From contig NZ_CP141606.1 in the NCBI RefSeq assembly GCF_035593345.1, positions 2,108,001 to 2,172,000 of the forward strand: a stretch of DNA of 64,000 bases. Direction: 5' to 3'. Below are positions 8,279-19,900 of the stretch, one piece after another; within the stretch, counting starts at the first letter, position 1, and the number at the start of each line of letters is the position of its first letter. Made by a program: the position numbers and the translations under genes. A model generated the notes under the pieces. It was given only the letters and a program-made list of their open reading frames with translations. It was not told where the DNA came from and ran no database searches. The stretch comes from Lelliottia sp. JS-SCA-14. GTDB taxonomy: Bacteria > Pseudomonadota > Gammaproteobacteria > Enterobacterales > Enterobacteriaceae.

Positions 8279-8509
8279 CAGCCGGTAGCGAATAATCTCA
8301 TCTTAAAGAGTATACACGCTGTCAATATAACGGGCGTGACAGCGCCCCGGAATCTTCTCATCGTGGTAAGCATAAAAATAATTTCACTTAAAACACTTAA
8401 TATCTTAATGAGATAGCTTAATTCTGCCTGTCGCCTCGCTCGAATTATCAGCAATCCCCTCGTATAGTTAGTGAGCAGCAAAATGCTGCTTACCCTACCG
8501 GAGTTCCAA

Positions 8510-8617
8510 ATGAAATCCACCATCTTAAATGTGAATAAAGAGCAGCCTAAGCAGCCGCAACAACCACAAAAACAGCCAAACGATCACGGCAAACAACAAC
8601 CGAGCAAAAGTAAATAG
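8510..8617 (+). CDS. Gln/Pro/Lys-rich 35-aa protein
   Basis: Short frame starting MKSTILNVNKEQPKQPQQPQ and ending KQQPSKSK. GGAG lies six bases before the ATG. After the first eight residues it is entirely hydrophilic, rich in Gln, Pro and Lys, with no hydrophobic core, so it is probably disordered. The next small gene begins 30 bp downstream and shares a strong terminator with it, which suggests a two-gene transcript. No family is recognised. Confidence 0.5.
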   Translation: MKSTILNVNKEQPKQPQQPQKQPNDHGKQQPSKSK

Positions 8618-8647
8618 CTTGAGTTCATCGTATTTGACGGAGGCTTT

Positions 8648-8779
8648 ATGGCTGAACGTCCTGATTTAATTGATCCGGTCCCTGTAGATGACCCGATTCC
8701 TGGTGACGATATCCCTGAAACACCTGATGTGAATGATCCCTTGCTACCTGAAGATCCGGATGTTGTAAAACCGCTCTGA
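8648..8779 (+). CDS. Asp/Pro-rich 43-aa protein
   Basis: Short frame starting MAERPDLIDPVPVDDPIPGD and ending EDPDVVKPL. GGAGG lies four to five bases before the ATG. The sequence is a loose repeat of the pattern D-x-x-D-P-hydrophobic-P (IDPVPVDDPIPGDDIPETPD), strongly acidic and likely disordered. It contrasts with the basic Gln/Pro-rich peptide encoded 30 bp upstream, and the opposite charges could allow the two to bind; this is inference. A perfect terminator follows within 15 bp. I do not recognise the family. Confidence 0.6.
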   Translation: MAERPDLIDPVPVDDPIPGDDIPETPDVNDPLLPEDPDVVKPL

Positions 8780-8793
8780 CCACATCAGCAATC

Positions 8794-8817
8794 AAACCGC
8801 CTACGGGCGGTTTTTTT
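8794..8817 (+). terminator. Strong intrinsic terminator after the small-protein pair
   Basis: AAACCGCC (8794-8801) pairs with GGCGGTTT (8806-8813) across a TACG tetraloop and runs into a seven-T tract. Confidence 0.93.
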
Positions 8818-9537
8818 ACGCCTGAAGATGAGTTGCGGTGTGCTGACGGCCGGGAGTCATCTCACTGTTGTTATGCGTGCTTTTCAGTAAAGGTGAGAAA
8901 GTATTTAAAAAACATAAACAGTTGGCTTGAAACTCAATGGCTTTGTTATCACTCTGTTTTATTTATTACATATACGATAAACCACCATTATTAACATTAA
9001 TGATGGTGTTAAATGCTACTTTGAAGGTAAAGGCAGCACGCCATACTATCCGCTCGGTCATTACCCGTTGATTATTCATGAAGCAATCAGCTTAATCATA
9101 AAACTGACGATTCTTTGAAAATCTTTGTGTCAGATGAATGGCGGAATTAACTCAAAAATGTACAGGTGGGCCGGGAGGATATTTCCTTTGATAACAGCGC
9201 TTTATTATTTGAGTAAAAAACACACTTTTTACATTATGCCGAGTAAAGGGAAACATTTTTCTTGTTATTAACACGTCGTTAACATTGGAGGTGTAGTTCC
9301 ACTTAAGGCATTTTGTTATGCTCCAGGTTAAATAGTACTAATGAATAAGCTCATTCTTAATTGAAATTAATCCAAAGGAAGCGGGTCTTTAATACAAGGC
9401 TGACTCTGATGTTGGGTGATAATTTCGGGATGGGATCATATGTACTTTATGCGAGTCTCTTCTACTCCCTTCGAGGTAGATAAAAGAGGTGGTCATTAAA
9501 AAACATCCTTGTGGGGGTGAAAGAGAAGGACGAAATT
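8818..9537. other. AT-rich non-coding leader of the adhesin locus
   Basis: About 720 bp with no convincing gene in either strand. It is clearly richer in A+T than the secretion genes that follow. It contains several runs of TTAA/TTTA and ends in AAGGA eight bases before the TolC-like gene. The promoter and operators of the secretion locus should be here, but I cannot fix a transcription start by eye. Such AT-rich leaders are common targets of H-NS-type silencing. Confidence 0.6.
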
Positions 9538-10860
9538 ATGAGAAAGATACTTTTCCTCGGTTCGACACTGATATTCGCTTCAATATTAATTCCGCGAGCA
9601 CTGGCCTTAAACACGCCAGTGGGAACTGCCCTTGTCCCTTCAACTTCATTAAAAGAAAGTATTCTTTTTGCGTTTGATCGCGATCCCTCAATTAGCCAGC
9701 AGGCGGCACAGATGGGGATTGGACAGGCGCAAATTGATGAAGCGCGCAGTGGATGGATGCCACAAGTTGCCCTGAATGGCAGCACGGGTCATAGTCAAAC
9801 CACTGACTCCAGCGGATCGCTGAAGAATTCCGCGTCCTGGGGATTAACCCTGACGCAGCTCGTTTATGACTTCGGTAAAACGAACAGCTCGATCAACCAG
9901 ACTTCATCTCAGCGCGACAGCTACCGTTATCAGCTGATGGACACGCTGTCTGACGTCGCGGAAAAAACCGCCCTGAGCTACGTTGAGGTCAAGCGTTACA
10001 TGGACCTGACACAGGCGGCAGAAGAGAATGTTAAGGCGCTCAAAAATGTGCAACGCCTGGCGCAGCTGCGTTCGAATGCCGGTTTAAGCTCCAACTCGGA
10101 TGAGCTCCAGACCGAGACGCGCATCGCCGGTATGCAGGCAACGGTCCAGCAATACAACGCGGCGCTTCAGAGTGCGCGGGCCAGGCTTGCGGTCCTGACG
10201 GGCGTGAACGCGACGCAGCTTTCTTCCCTGCCGCAGAGCCTGGAAAACAAGCAGGATTCGCTGGATACCATTGATTACTCGATGATTCCAAAAGTACTGG
10301 CCGCCAGCACCATGGAAACCTCCGCGCAATATGGCGTCGACCGGGCCAAATCTCAGTACTGGCCGACGGTGAGCGTCCAGGGCGGGCGAACGCGCTATGA
10401 GTCGAACAACCGTTCTTATTGGGACGATCAAATTCGACTGAACGTTGAGGCCCCTCTGTATCAGGGCGGCGCCGTCTCTGCCCGCGTGCGTCAGGCGCAG
10501 GGTGCCCGCGCAATGGCCACCTCCCAGGTGGAACAGGCGCGCTTTGATGTGCTGCAAAAAGCCTCCGTGGCCCAGGCGGACTGGACCGGTGCGCGCGGCA
10601 GAATGGAAGCCGGAAAAGTGCAGCTGCAAAATGCCTTACGCACTCGCGATATTTATAAAAATGAATACACCTTAAGCAAAAGAAGTATCAACGATTTGCT
10701 CAGCGTCGAGCAGGACGTCTGGCAGGCAACCCTGTCAAAAATAACCGCGGAATATGATGGCTGGAGTTCTGCCATTAATTATTCTTCCGCCACCAATAAT
10801 TTAATGTCGCTAGTGGGGATTGATAATAACGCCGGCGTCAAAATACCCGATTTAAGTTAA
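9538..10860 (+). CDS. TolC-family outer membrane channel for type I secretion
   Basis: Outer membrane efflux protein of 440 aa (LapE/TolC class), the exit duct for the giant adhesin. ATG 9538 is chosen because it begins a signal peptide (MRKILFLGSTLIFASILIP, cleavage near RALA-LNTPV) and has AAGGA upstream. An in-frame start at 9511 would add nine residues before it. The protein shows the duplicated TolC architecture: SLKESILFAFDRDPSISQQAAQMGIGQAQIDEARSGWMPQVALNGS in the first half and MIPKVLAASTMETSAQYGVDRAKSQYWPTVSVQGG in the second. Long helices lie between. It is followed after 119 bp by the adhesin. A dedicated TolC partner is usual in adhesin loci of this type. Confidence 0.94.
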   Translation: MRKILFLGSTLIFASILIPRALALNTPVGTALVPSTSLKESILFAFDRDPSISQQAAQMGIGQAQIDEARSGWMPQVALNGSTGHSQTTDSSGSLKNSASWGLTLTQLVYDFGKTNSSINQTSSQRDSYRYQLMDTLSDVAEKTALSYVEVKRYMDLTQAAEENVKALKNVQRLAQLRSNAGLSSNSDELQTETRIAGMQATVQQYNAALQSARARLAVLTGVNATQLSSLPQSLENKQDSLDTIDYSMIPKVLAASTMETSAQYGVDRAKSQYWPTVSVQGGRTRYESNNRSYWDDQIRLNVEAPLYQGGAVSARVRQAQGARAMATSQVEQARFDVLQKASVAQADWTGARGRMEAGKVQLQNALRTRDIYKNEYTLSKRSINDLLSVEQDVWQATLSKITAEYDGWSSAINYSSATNNLMSLVGIDNNAGVKIPDLS

Positions 10861-10979
10861 TACCTCGCGGTTTAACCGCAGCAATAAGTTTGGAAGTCAT
10901 GGGGCTAATTCCCAGGGTTTTTTACATCCCTGCATCAGGATTACCCACAGCATTAAGTACGCCTGCAATGGAGAATAAT

Positions 10980-13900
10980 ATGAATAAAACTAAAGTTGTT
11001 GATGTCATCGTTCGCAAGACGTCAGAGAAAACGGTATTGATGGGTGAAGGTAACCTGTCCGTATCGGTCTCTGCGCCGAGCGTGATTGAAATCCACGGTT
11101 CTGCCCAGGATGTGGCGCGTTATATTCGCCAGGGGAAAGATCTGCTGATTTATATGAAAGATGGCAGTGTGATTCGGTGCAATAACTATTTCGTCGAAGA
11201 TCCTGACACGCAAAAGCAGTCTGAACTGGTGTTTAACGATCAGCAGGAGCTGACGCATATCGCCTTTGCCGATACGGCAGAGGGGGCGGGTCTGGCGGCC
11301 ACGGAGTTGACCGCTCAGGCCACGCCGATTTCCAGCATCGAACCCTTCATGGCGCAGGACAACATTTTAAGCGATGCCCCGTGGGGCTGGATCGCAGGTG
11401 CGGCGCTGGGCGGCGGCGCCATCGGCGCGCTGCTGGCGCACGGGGATGACGGCGGAACCCGAACAAAAGTTATCGACAATACCAAAGAGGTCGAGAGCGC
11501 GACGCCGACCTTCATGGTCACGGACAAAGCGGGTGACAAGCAGGGTCTGCTGAGTGCAAAAGAGATCACGGATGACAACACCCCAACCTTTACCGGCTCC
11601 GGACAGCCGGGCGCGACCATTCAGGTCAAGGACAGCAGCGGCAGCACCATCGCCAGCACCATGGTTGGCGCGAATGGCAACTGGACCGTACAGCTGCCAA
11701 CCCAGACTGACGGCGAACACACCTGGTCGGTCGTGCAAATCGACGGCAGCAAAACCACCGCGGCGGGCAGCATCACGCTGAACGTCGCCACGGCGGAAAC
11801 CAGCGTTACGCTTGCGACGACGGCGGGTGATAATGTCATTAATGCCAGCGAGCAGTCGGCAGGGTTTACCCTCTCCGGCACCAGCAAAAACCTGGCTGAG
11901 GACACGGCGCTGACCGTCACGCTGAACGGGAAAACCTACACCACCAGCGTGAAGGCGAACGGCACCTGGAGCCTTGAGGTCCCGGCCACCGACGCCCAGG
12001 CGCTGGGGGAGGGGAACTGGACCGTCGCCGTGAGCGGGAAAGATGCGGCAGGTAACACCGTGACCGGCAGCCAGTCGCTGATTGTCGACACCCAGGCACC
12101 GGCCCTCACCGTGAACACGCTGGCGCAGGACAATATCATTAACGCCGCCGAACACGGCCAGGCGTTGATCCTGAGCGGCACCACCACCGCAGAGGCCGGG
12201 CAGATCGTCACGGTCACGCTCAATGATAAAAATTACACCGCGACCGTTGGCAGCGATGGCACATGGTCTCTGACCCTGGACGCCAGTGACGTCCAGGCGC
12301 TGGTCGACGGCGATCACACCCTGACGGCGAACGTCAGCGATAAGGCCGGTAACCCAGCGTCAACCACGGCCAATTTCGGCGTGGATACGGCAGCCCCGGT
12401 TGTCACCATTGATATCGTCTCGGGTGACGACGTGCTCAACACCACCGAGCAGGGCCAGGCGCAGATGATCTCCGGTCAGGCGAGCGGCGCGGCAGCGGGT
12501 GATGTGGTGAAACTCACCCTGGGCGATCAGACCTTTGTCGGCGTGGTGCTGGCGAACGGCAGCTGGCACATCGGTGTTCCGGCATCCGTGATTGGCGCGC
12601 TGGGCGAAGGCAGCCATGAGATTTCAGTCTCCGTCACCGACGCGGCAGGCAATACCGGCAGCGCAACCCGTGACATTGCCCTCAACGGCGCCCCGCCAGA
12701 TTTTACGGTAGATACCCTGAGCCAGGACAACGTGCTGAACGCGCTGGAAGCCGTGCAGCCTCTCACCTTAAGCGGGACCAGCACGCTGCCGGACGGCAGT
12801 GCGGTAAGCGTCACGCTCAATGGCATCAACTACCAGACCACCGTCGAGAGCGGTGTCTGGTCCGTTGTGGTGCCGGTCTCTGATGTCCTGAACCTGGCGA
12901 ACACTCTCTATACCGTCACCGTGAGCGGTACCGACAGCGTGGGCAATACCGGCTCCGCCACCGCGAACCTGCTGGTGGATACCGTTCTGCCACAGGTCAT
13001 TATCAATACCTTCGCGGGTGACAACCTGGTGAACAACGCCGAAGCGGCGCAGGATCAAACCCTCAGCGGACGCGTCACCGGCGCGGCGGCGGGCGACAAG
13101 GTCTCCATTACCGTCGGCGGTCAAAGCTATACGGCGACAGTCGACGCCGATCTCAAATGGAGCGTGACCATCCCGGCTGCGGATCTCACCGCCTTTGGCG
13201 ATGGCGATCTGACCTTTACCGCCTCGGTCACCAACGCCCACGGCAACACCGGCACCGGCGAGCGCGATATCAATATCAACGCCGAGCTGCCAGGCCTGCG
13301 CATCAACACCATTTCGGGCGATGATGTCATCAACGCCATCGAGCAGCAGCAGGATCTGACCGTCACCGGCTCCAGCACTCACCTGGCAGAAGGCACGCAG
13401 GTTATCGTGACCCTGAACGGCGTCGACTACCCGGCAGTGGTTGCCCAAAACGGCAGCTGGCAGATCGGCGTCCCGGCGGCTGACCTGCAAAACTGGAGCG
13501 CAGGCGACGTGCTGGTCACGGCCCACGCGGTGGATGCATGGGGCAACACCGTTACCGTCAATCACCCGATTGAACTCGACCTGAGCGCCGTGGCGATCGC
13601 TGTCGATACCATCAGCAGCGATGACATGCTCAACGCGGCAGAAAAAGCCGCCGATCTCACCCTCTCAGGCCAGACCCAGGGCGTGGAGCCGGGGCAGAGC
13701 GTGGTGGTGAAATTTGCCGATCAGACCTTCACCGCCCAGGTGCAGGAAGATGGCTCATGGAGCCTGACGGTGCCTGCCAGCGCGATGGACGGCTTAAGCG
13801 ACGGACGGGCGCAGATCAGCGTGAGCGTGACCAACGTTCATGGCAACAGCGCCGACGCCGCGCGCGTGGTGATGGTTGACACCCTGGCGCCGACCGTGGC

Positions 13901-16900
13901 CATCGACAGCCTGACTGACGATAACATCATCAACGCGGCGGAAGCCGGGCAGGATCTGCTGCTCTCCGGTACCAGCAACGCCGAAGCGGGCCAGACGGTC
14001 ACCGTGACCCTGAACGGTCAGCAGTACCAGACGACGGTGCAAAACAACGGCACCTGGCAGCTGAGCGTTCCGGCAGCCGACATGAGCGCGCTGGCGGATG
14101 GCAGCCTCACCGTCACGGCAAGCGTCAGCGACGTAGCGGGTAACAGCAGCAGCGTGGATCGCGTCAGCCTGGTGGATGCCACGGTTCCGCAGGTCACCAT
14201 CAATCACTTCGTGACCGACACCAATACCGTCAACCAGGCGGCCCACTCTCAGGCGCAGATCCTGAGTGGCTCGGTCACGGGTGCCGCGGCCGGGGATGCG
14301 GTTACGATCACCATCAATAGCATTGAGTACAAAACCGTCGTGGATGCCGAGGGCAACTGGAGCCTCGGCCTACCTGCGTCCGTCGTACAGGGGCTGGCAG
14401 ACGGCACCTGGACAATTGGTGTCTCTGTCACTGACGCCGCTGGCAACACCGGCAGCAGCTCGCTGGACGTGGTGGTCAACACCTTCACCCCTGTCATCGC
14501 CATCAACACCCTGGCGGTGGACGATGTGATCAACGCGACCGAGAAGGGCGAAGATCTGCTCCTTTCCGGGACCAGCAATCAGCCGGAAGGCACCACCGTG
14601 ACGGTGAGCCTGAACGGTATCAATTACACCGCAACTACCGCAGCGGACGGCAGCTGGAGCGTGACCGTTCCGGCTTCCGCAGTGAGCGCGCTGGGTGAGG
14701 CGAACTACAGCGTGGCGGCCAGTGTCACCGACAGCGTCGGCAACAGCGCGTCGGCCTCTCACAATGTGCTGGTCGACAGCTCCCTGCCGGTGGTTTCCAT
14801 CAACACCATCGCCGGTGACAACGTGGTGAACGCCGCGGAAGTGGCGGCGGGCCAGACCCTGACCGGCAGCGTGACTAACGCGGCGGCGGGCGACACCGTG
14901 ACGATCACTCTCGGCGGACAGACTTACACCGCGACCGTGCAGGACGATCTCACCTGGAGCCTGCCGCTCGACAGCACCCTGCTGACGGCGCTCGGCGACG
15001 GCGATCTGACGGCGACTGTCAGCGTAACCAACGGCCACGGCAACACCAGCGCGTCATCTCTGGACTTCGCCATCGACGCTAACCTGCCGGGTCTGCGTAT
15101 CGACACCGTGGCGGGCGACGATGTGATTAACATCATCGAACACGGCCAGAACCTGGTGATCTCCGGCTCCAGTACCGACCTGGTGGCGGGCAGCACGGTC
15201 ACCCTGACCATCAACGGCAACGACTATGCGGCGACGGTTCTGGCAGACGGGACCTGGCTGGCAGCGGTTCCGGCGGCGGATGTCGCCCAGTGGGCGGACG
15301 GTGAACTGTCCATTAGCGCCAGCGCGCAGGACACCTCCGGTAACCCGGTCACCATCGGCACCCTGGTTGACGTCGACCTCGCTCCGGTTGCCATCAGCAT
15401 CAACAGCGTCACCGACGACAACGTGCTGAACGCGGCTGAAAAAGGGCAGGATCTGGTTCTGTCCGGGTCGACGTCCGGCGTGGAAGCAGGCCAGACGGTA
15501 TCCGTTATCTTCGGCGGCAAGGTTTACACCGCGACAGTGGATGCAGAGGGCAACTGGACCACCACCGTTCCTTCCGCAGATCTCGCGGGCCAGAAAGACG
15601 GCGACGCAACCGTGCAGGCGAGCGTCACCAACGTGAACGGAAACAGCGTCAGCGCGGCGCTGGACTACAGCGTGGACATCACCGCACCGACCGTCACCAT
15701 TAACACCGTCAGCACTGACAACATGCTGAACGCAGCGGAAGCGGCGGCAGACCTGACCCTGAGCGGCACCTCGAGTGCGGAAGCGGGCCAGACCGTCACC
15801 GTGAGTTTCAACGGCAATCAATACAGTGCAACTGTGCAGGCGGACGGCAGCTGGACGCTCGACGTTCCGGCAGCAGACATGGCGGACATCGCAGACGGCA
15901 ACGCGGCGATCACCGCGTCCGTGTCCGACAAAGCGGGGAATCCGGCGAGCACCGGCGCGTCCGTGCTGGTCGATGTCACCGTTCCGCAGATCACCTTCAA
16001 CACCGTCTCCGGCGACGACGTGATCAACAGCACCGAGCACGGTCAGGCGCTGATGGTGTCTGGTTCCGTGACCGGCGCGCAGGCGGGTGATGTCATCACC
16101 GTGACCCTGAACGGCACCGAGTACACCGCGATGCTGGATGCAAACGGCAACTGGAGCGTGGGCATTCCTGCGGGAGACGTGGGCGCGCTGGTCAACGGCA
16201 ACGTCACGATTTCAGCCACTGTCAGCGATAAAGCAGGCAACAGCACCAGCGCAACGCACGATGTGAGTGTGACTCTGGACGCGCCTGTTATCGCCATCGA
16301 CACCCTGGCGGTGGATGATGTGATCAACGCGACCGAGAAGGGCGAAGATCTGCTGCTCTCCGGGACCAGCAATCAGCCGGAAGGCACCACCGTGACGGTG
16401 AGCCTGAACGGCATCAACTATACCGCGACCACCACAGCAGACGGCAGCTGGAGCGTCACCGTTCCGGCTTCCGCAGTCAGCGCGCTGGGCGAAGCCAACT
16501 ACAGCGTGGCAGCCAGCGTCACCGACAGCGTCGGCAACAACGCATCTGCAACGCATGACGTGCTGGTCGACAGTTCCCTGCCGGTGGTTTCTATCAATAC
16601 CCTGGCGGGTGATAACGTGGTGAACGCCGCGGAAGTGGTGGCGGGTCAGACCCTGACCGGCAGCGTAACCAATGCGGCGGCGGGCGACACCGTGACTATC
16701 ACTCTCGGCGGACAGACCTACACCGCGACCGTGCAGGACGATCTGACCTGGAGCCTGCCGCTCGACAGCACCCTGCTGACGGCACTCGGCGACGGTGATC
16801 TGACGGCGACTGTCAGCGTGACCAACGGCCATGGCAACACCAGCGCCTCGTCCCTGGACTTCGCGATTGATGCCAACCTGCCGGGTCTGCGTATCGATAC

Positions 16901-19900
16901 CGTGGCGGGCGACGATGTGATTAACATCATCGAGCACGGTCAGAACCTGGTGATCTCCGGCTCCAGCACCGATCTGGTGGCGGGCAGCACGGTCACCCTG
17001 ACCATCAACGGCAACGACTATGCGGCCACCGTTCTGGCAGACGGCACCTGGCTGGCAGCGGTTCCGGCGGCAGATGTCGCGCAGTGGGCGGACGGTGAAC
17101 TGTCCATCAGCGCCAGCGCGCAGGACACCTCCGGTAACCCGGTCACCATCGGCACCCTGGTTGACGTCGACCTCGCTCCGGTTGCCATCAGCATCAACAG
17201 CGTCACCGACGACAACGTGCTGAACGCGGCTGAAAAAGGGCAGGATCTGGTTCTGTCCGGTTCCACGTCCGGCGTGGAGGCGGGCCAGACGGTGTCAGTT
17301 ATCTTCGGCGGCAAGGTCTACACCACGACCGTGGATGCCGACGGCAACTGGAGCACCACCGTACCTTCCGCTGACCTCGCGGGCCAGAAAGACGGCGACG
17401 CCAGCGTGCAGGCCAGCGTCACCAACGTGAACGGCAACAGCGTCAGCGCGGCGCTGGACTACAGCGTGGACATCACCGCACCGACCGTCACCATCAACAC
17501 CGTCAGCAACAACAACATGCTGAACGCAGCGGAAGCGGCGGCAGACCTGACCCTGAGCGGCACGTCGAGTGCGGAAGCGGGCCAGACTGTCACCGTGACC
17601 TTCAACGGCAATCAGTACAGTGCAACTGTGCAGGCCGACGGCAGCTGGACGCTCGACGTTCCGGCGGCAGACATGGCGGGGATCGCAGACGGCAACGCGG
17701 CGATCACCGCATCCGTGTCCGACAAAGCGGGTAACCCGGCGAGCACCGGCGCGTCCGTGCTGGTCGATGTCACCGTCCCGCAGATCACCTTCAACACCGT
17801 CTCCGGCGATGATGTGATCAACAGCACCGAACGCGGCGAAGCCCTGATGGTATCCGGCTCCGTGACGGGCGCGCAGGCGGGTGACGTCGTCACCGTGACC
17901 CTGAACGGCACCGAGTACACCGCGATGCTGGATGCAAACGGCAACTGGAGCATCGGCGTTCCGGCAGAGGACGTGTGGGCTCTGGACACCGGCAACTCCA
18001 CGATTTCGGCGATGGTCACCGATAAAGCGGGTAACAGCACCAGCGCGACGCATGATGTGGCGGTGATCGTGGATGTCCCACAGATCGCCTTCAATTCCAT
18101 CGCGATCGATAACGTGATCAATGCTACCGAGAAAGGCGAAGATCTGCTGCTGACGGGGTATAGCAACCAGCCGGAAGGCACCACTATCACGGTGAGACTG
18201 AACGATGGCTACTTCTATACCACCACGGCGGCGGACGGCAGCTGGAGCGTAACCGTTCCTGCCAATCAGGTTGGCTGGCTGGGCGAGGCGAACTACCGCC
18301 TGACGGCCAGCGTTACCGACAGCGTGGGTAACACCGGATCGGCTGTCAGCGATGTGCTGGTCAATACGGCGCTGCCGCTCGTCACCCTGAACACCATCGC
18401 CGGTGACGATGTGGTGAACGCCGCAGAAGTCGCGGCGGGACAGACCATCAGCGGTAAAGTGTCGAACGCGGAAGCGGGCAACACGGTCACCCTGACCATC
18501 GGTGGCAACACCTACACTGCTACGGTTCAGGACGATCTGACCTGGTCGGTGAACGTCCCGGCTGATGTATTAACGGCTATCGGCAATGGCGATTTGACCG
18601 TAACCGCCTCCGTGACCAATGGCGTGGGCAACACCGGTTCTGTCGAGCGCGATATCACTATCGACGCTAACCTGCCGGGCCTGCGTATCGATACCGTGGC
18701 GGGCGACGATGTGATCAACAGTATCGAGCACGGCCAGAACCTGATCGTTACCGGTTCCAGCGACGGTCTGACCGCAGGCACTCTGCTGACCGTCACCGTT
18801 AACAGCAAAACCTACCCGGCAACCATACTGGCAGACGGCACCTGGTCCGCAGCCGTTCCAGCGGCAGACGTTAACGCGTTTGCGGCAGGCAGCGTAACCG
18901 TGACCGTAGAAGGCCAGAGCACAGCGGGTAACCCGGTTTCCATCAGCCACGACGTGACCGTCGATCTGGCAGAAGTCGCGATCAGCATCGACGTGGTCTC
19001 TACCGACGACGTGATCAACGCGGCTGAGAAGGGCGCAGATCTGGTCCTGTCCGGCTCCACGTCTAACGTGGAAGAAGGCCAGACTGTGTCAGTTACCTTC
19101 GGCGGCAAGTCCTACACCGCAAATGTGGACGCAGACGGCAACTGGACCACCACCGTTCCGGCAGCGGATCTGACCAACCTCAAAGACGGCGATGCCAGTG
19201 TTCAGGCAAGCGTCACCAACGTGAACGGCAACAGCGCCTCGGCAGGCCGCGAGTACAGCGTCGATGCGACCGCGCCGACGGTGACCATCGACATTATCAG
19301 CGATGACAACATCCTCAATGCGACCGAAGCGCAGGCCGAGCTGACCATTAACGGGACGAGTAATGCCGAAGCCGGTCAGACTGTCACCGTCACCCTAAAC
19401 GGCGTGGATTACACCACTGTCGTACAGGACAACGGGACATGGAGTCTGACCGTTCCAGCCGCTGACCTTGGTACCCTCGGCGATGGTACTTATACCGTCA
19501 ACGCCTCCGTCTCTGACAAAGCAGGTAACCCTGCATCGGCGGCGCGCGACGTGCTGGTCGACATCACGGTTCCACAGCTGACCATCAACACCGTCTCCGG
19601 CGATGATGTGATCAATACCACTGAGCACGGCCAGGCGCTGATCGTCAGCGGCTCTGCGACCGGCGCGGCGGCAGGTGATCTGGTGACCGTCACGGTGAAC
19701 GACAAATCCTACACTGCGGTTCTGGATGGCTCTGGCAACTGGAGCATTGGCATTCCGGCTGCGGACGTGGGCGCACTGACTGCCGGGGATTACACCGTTA
19801 CTGCGGCGTTAACCGATAAAGCGGGCAACAGCAACAGCACCACGCACGATGTGGCAGTCAACCTGACGGCCCCTGTTCTGACCATCGGCACGGTTTCCGG

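Noticed and set aside
8560..9537. Possible protein-coding gene in the leader of the secretion locus beyond the two tiny genes.
   Set aside because: Short frames such as the one starting near 9130 end after a few codons and have no ribosome-binding site.
10890..10979. An earlier in-frame start for the adhesin.
   Set aside because: The 30 extra residues do not resemble a BapA prefix, and ATG 10980 has GGAG at good spacing.
11757..11768. A TAAG motif in the adhesin that resembles the LapG protease site of LapA.
   Set aside because: It lies in a linker after the first Ig-like domain, not in the N-terminal retention module, and no LapG or LapD gene is in the window. Most likely chance.
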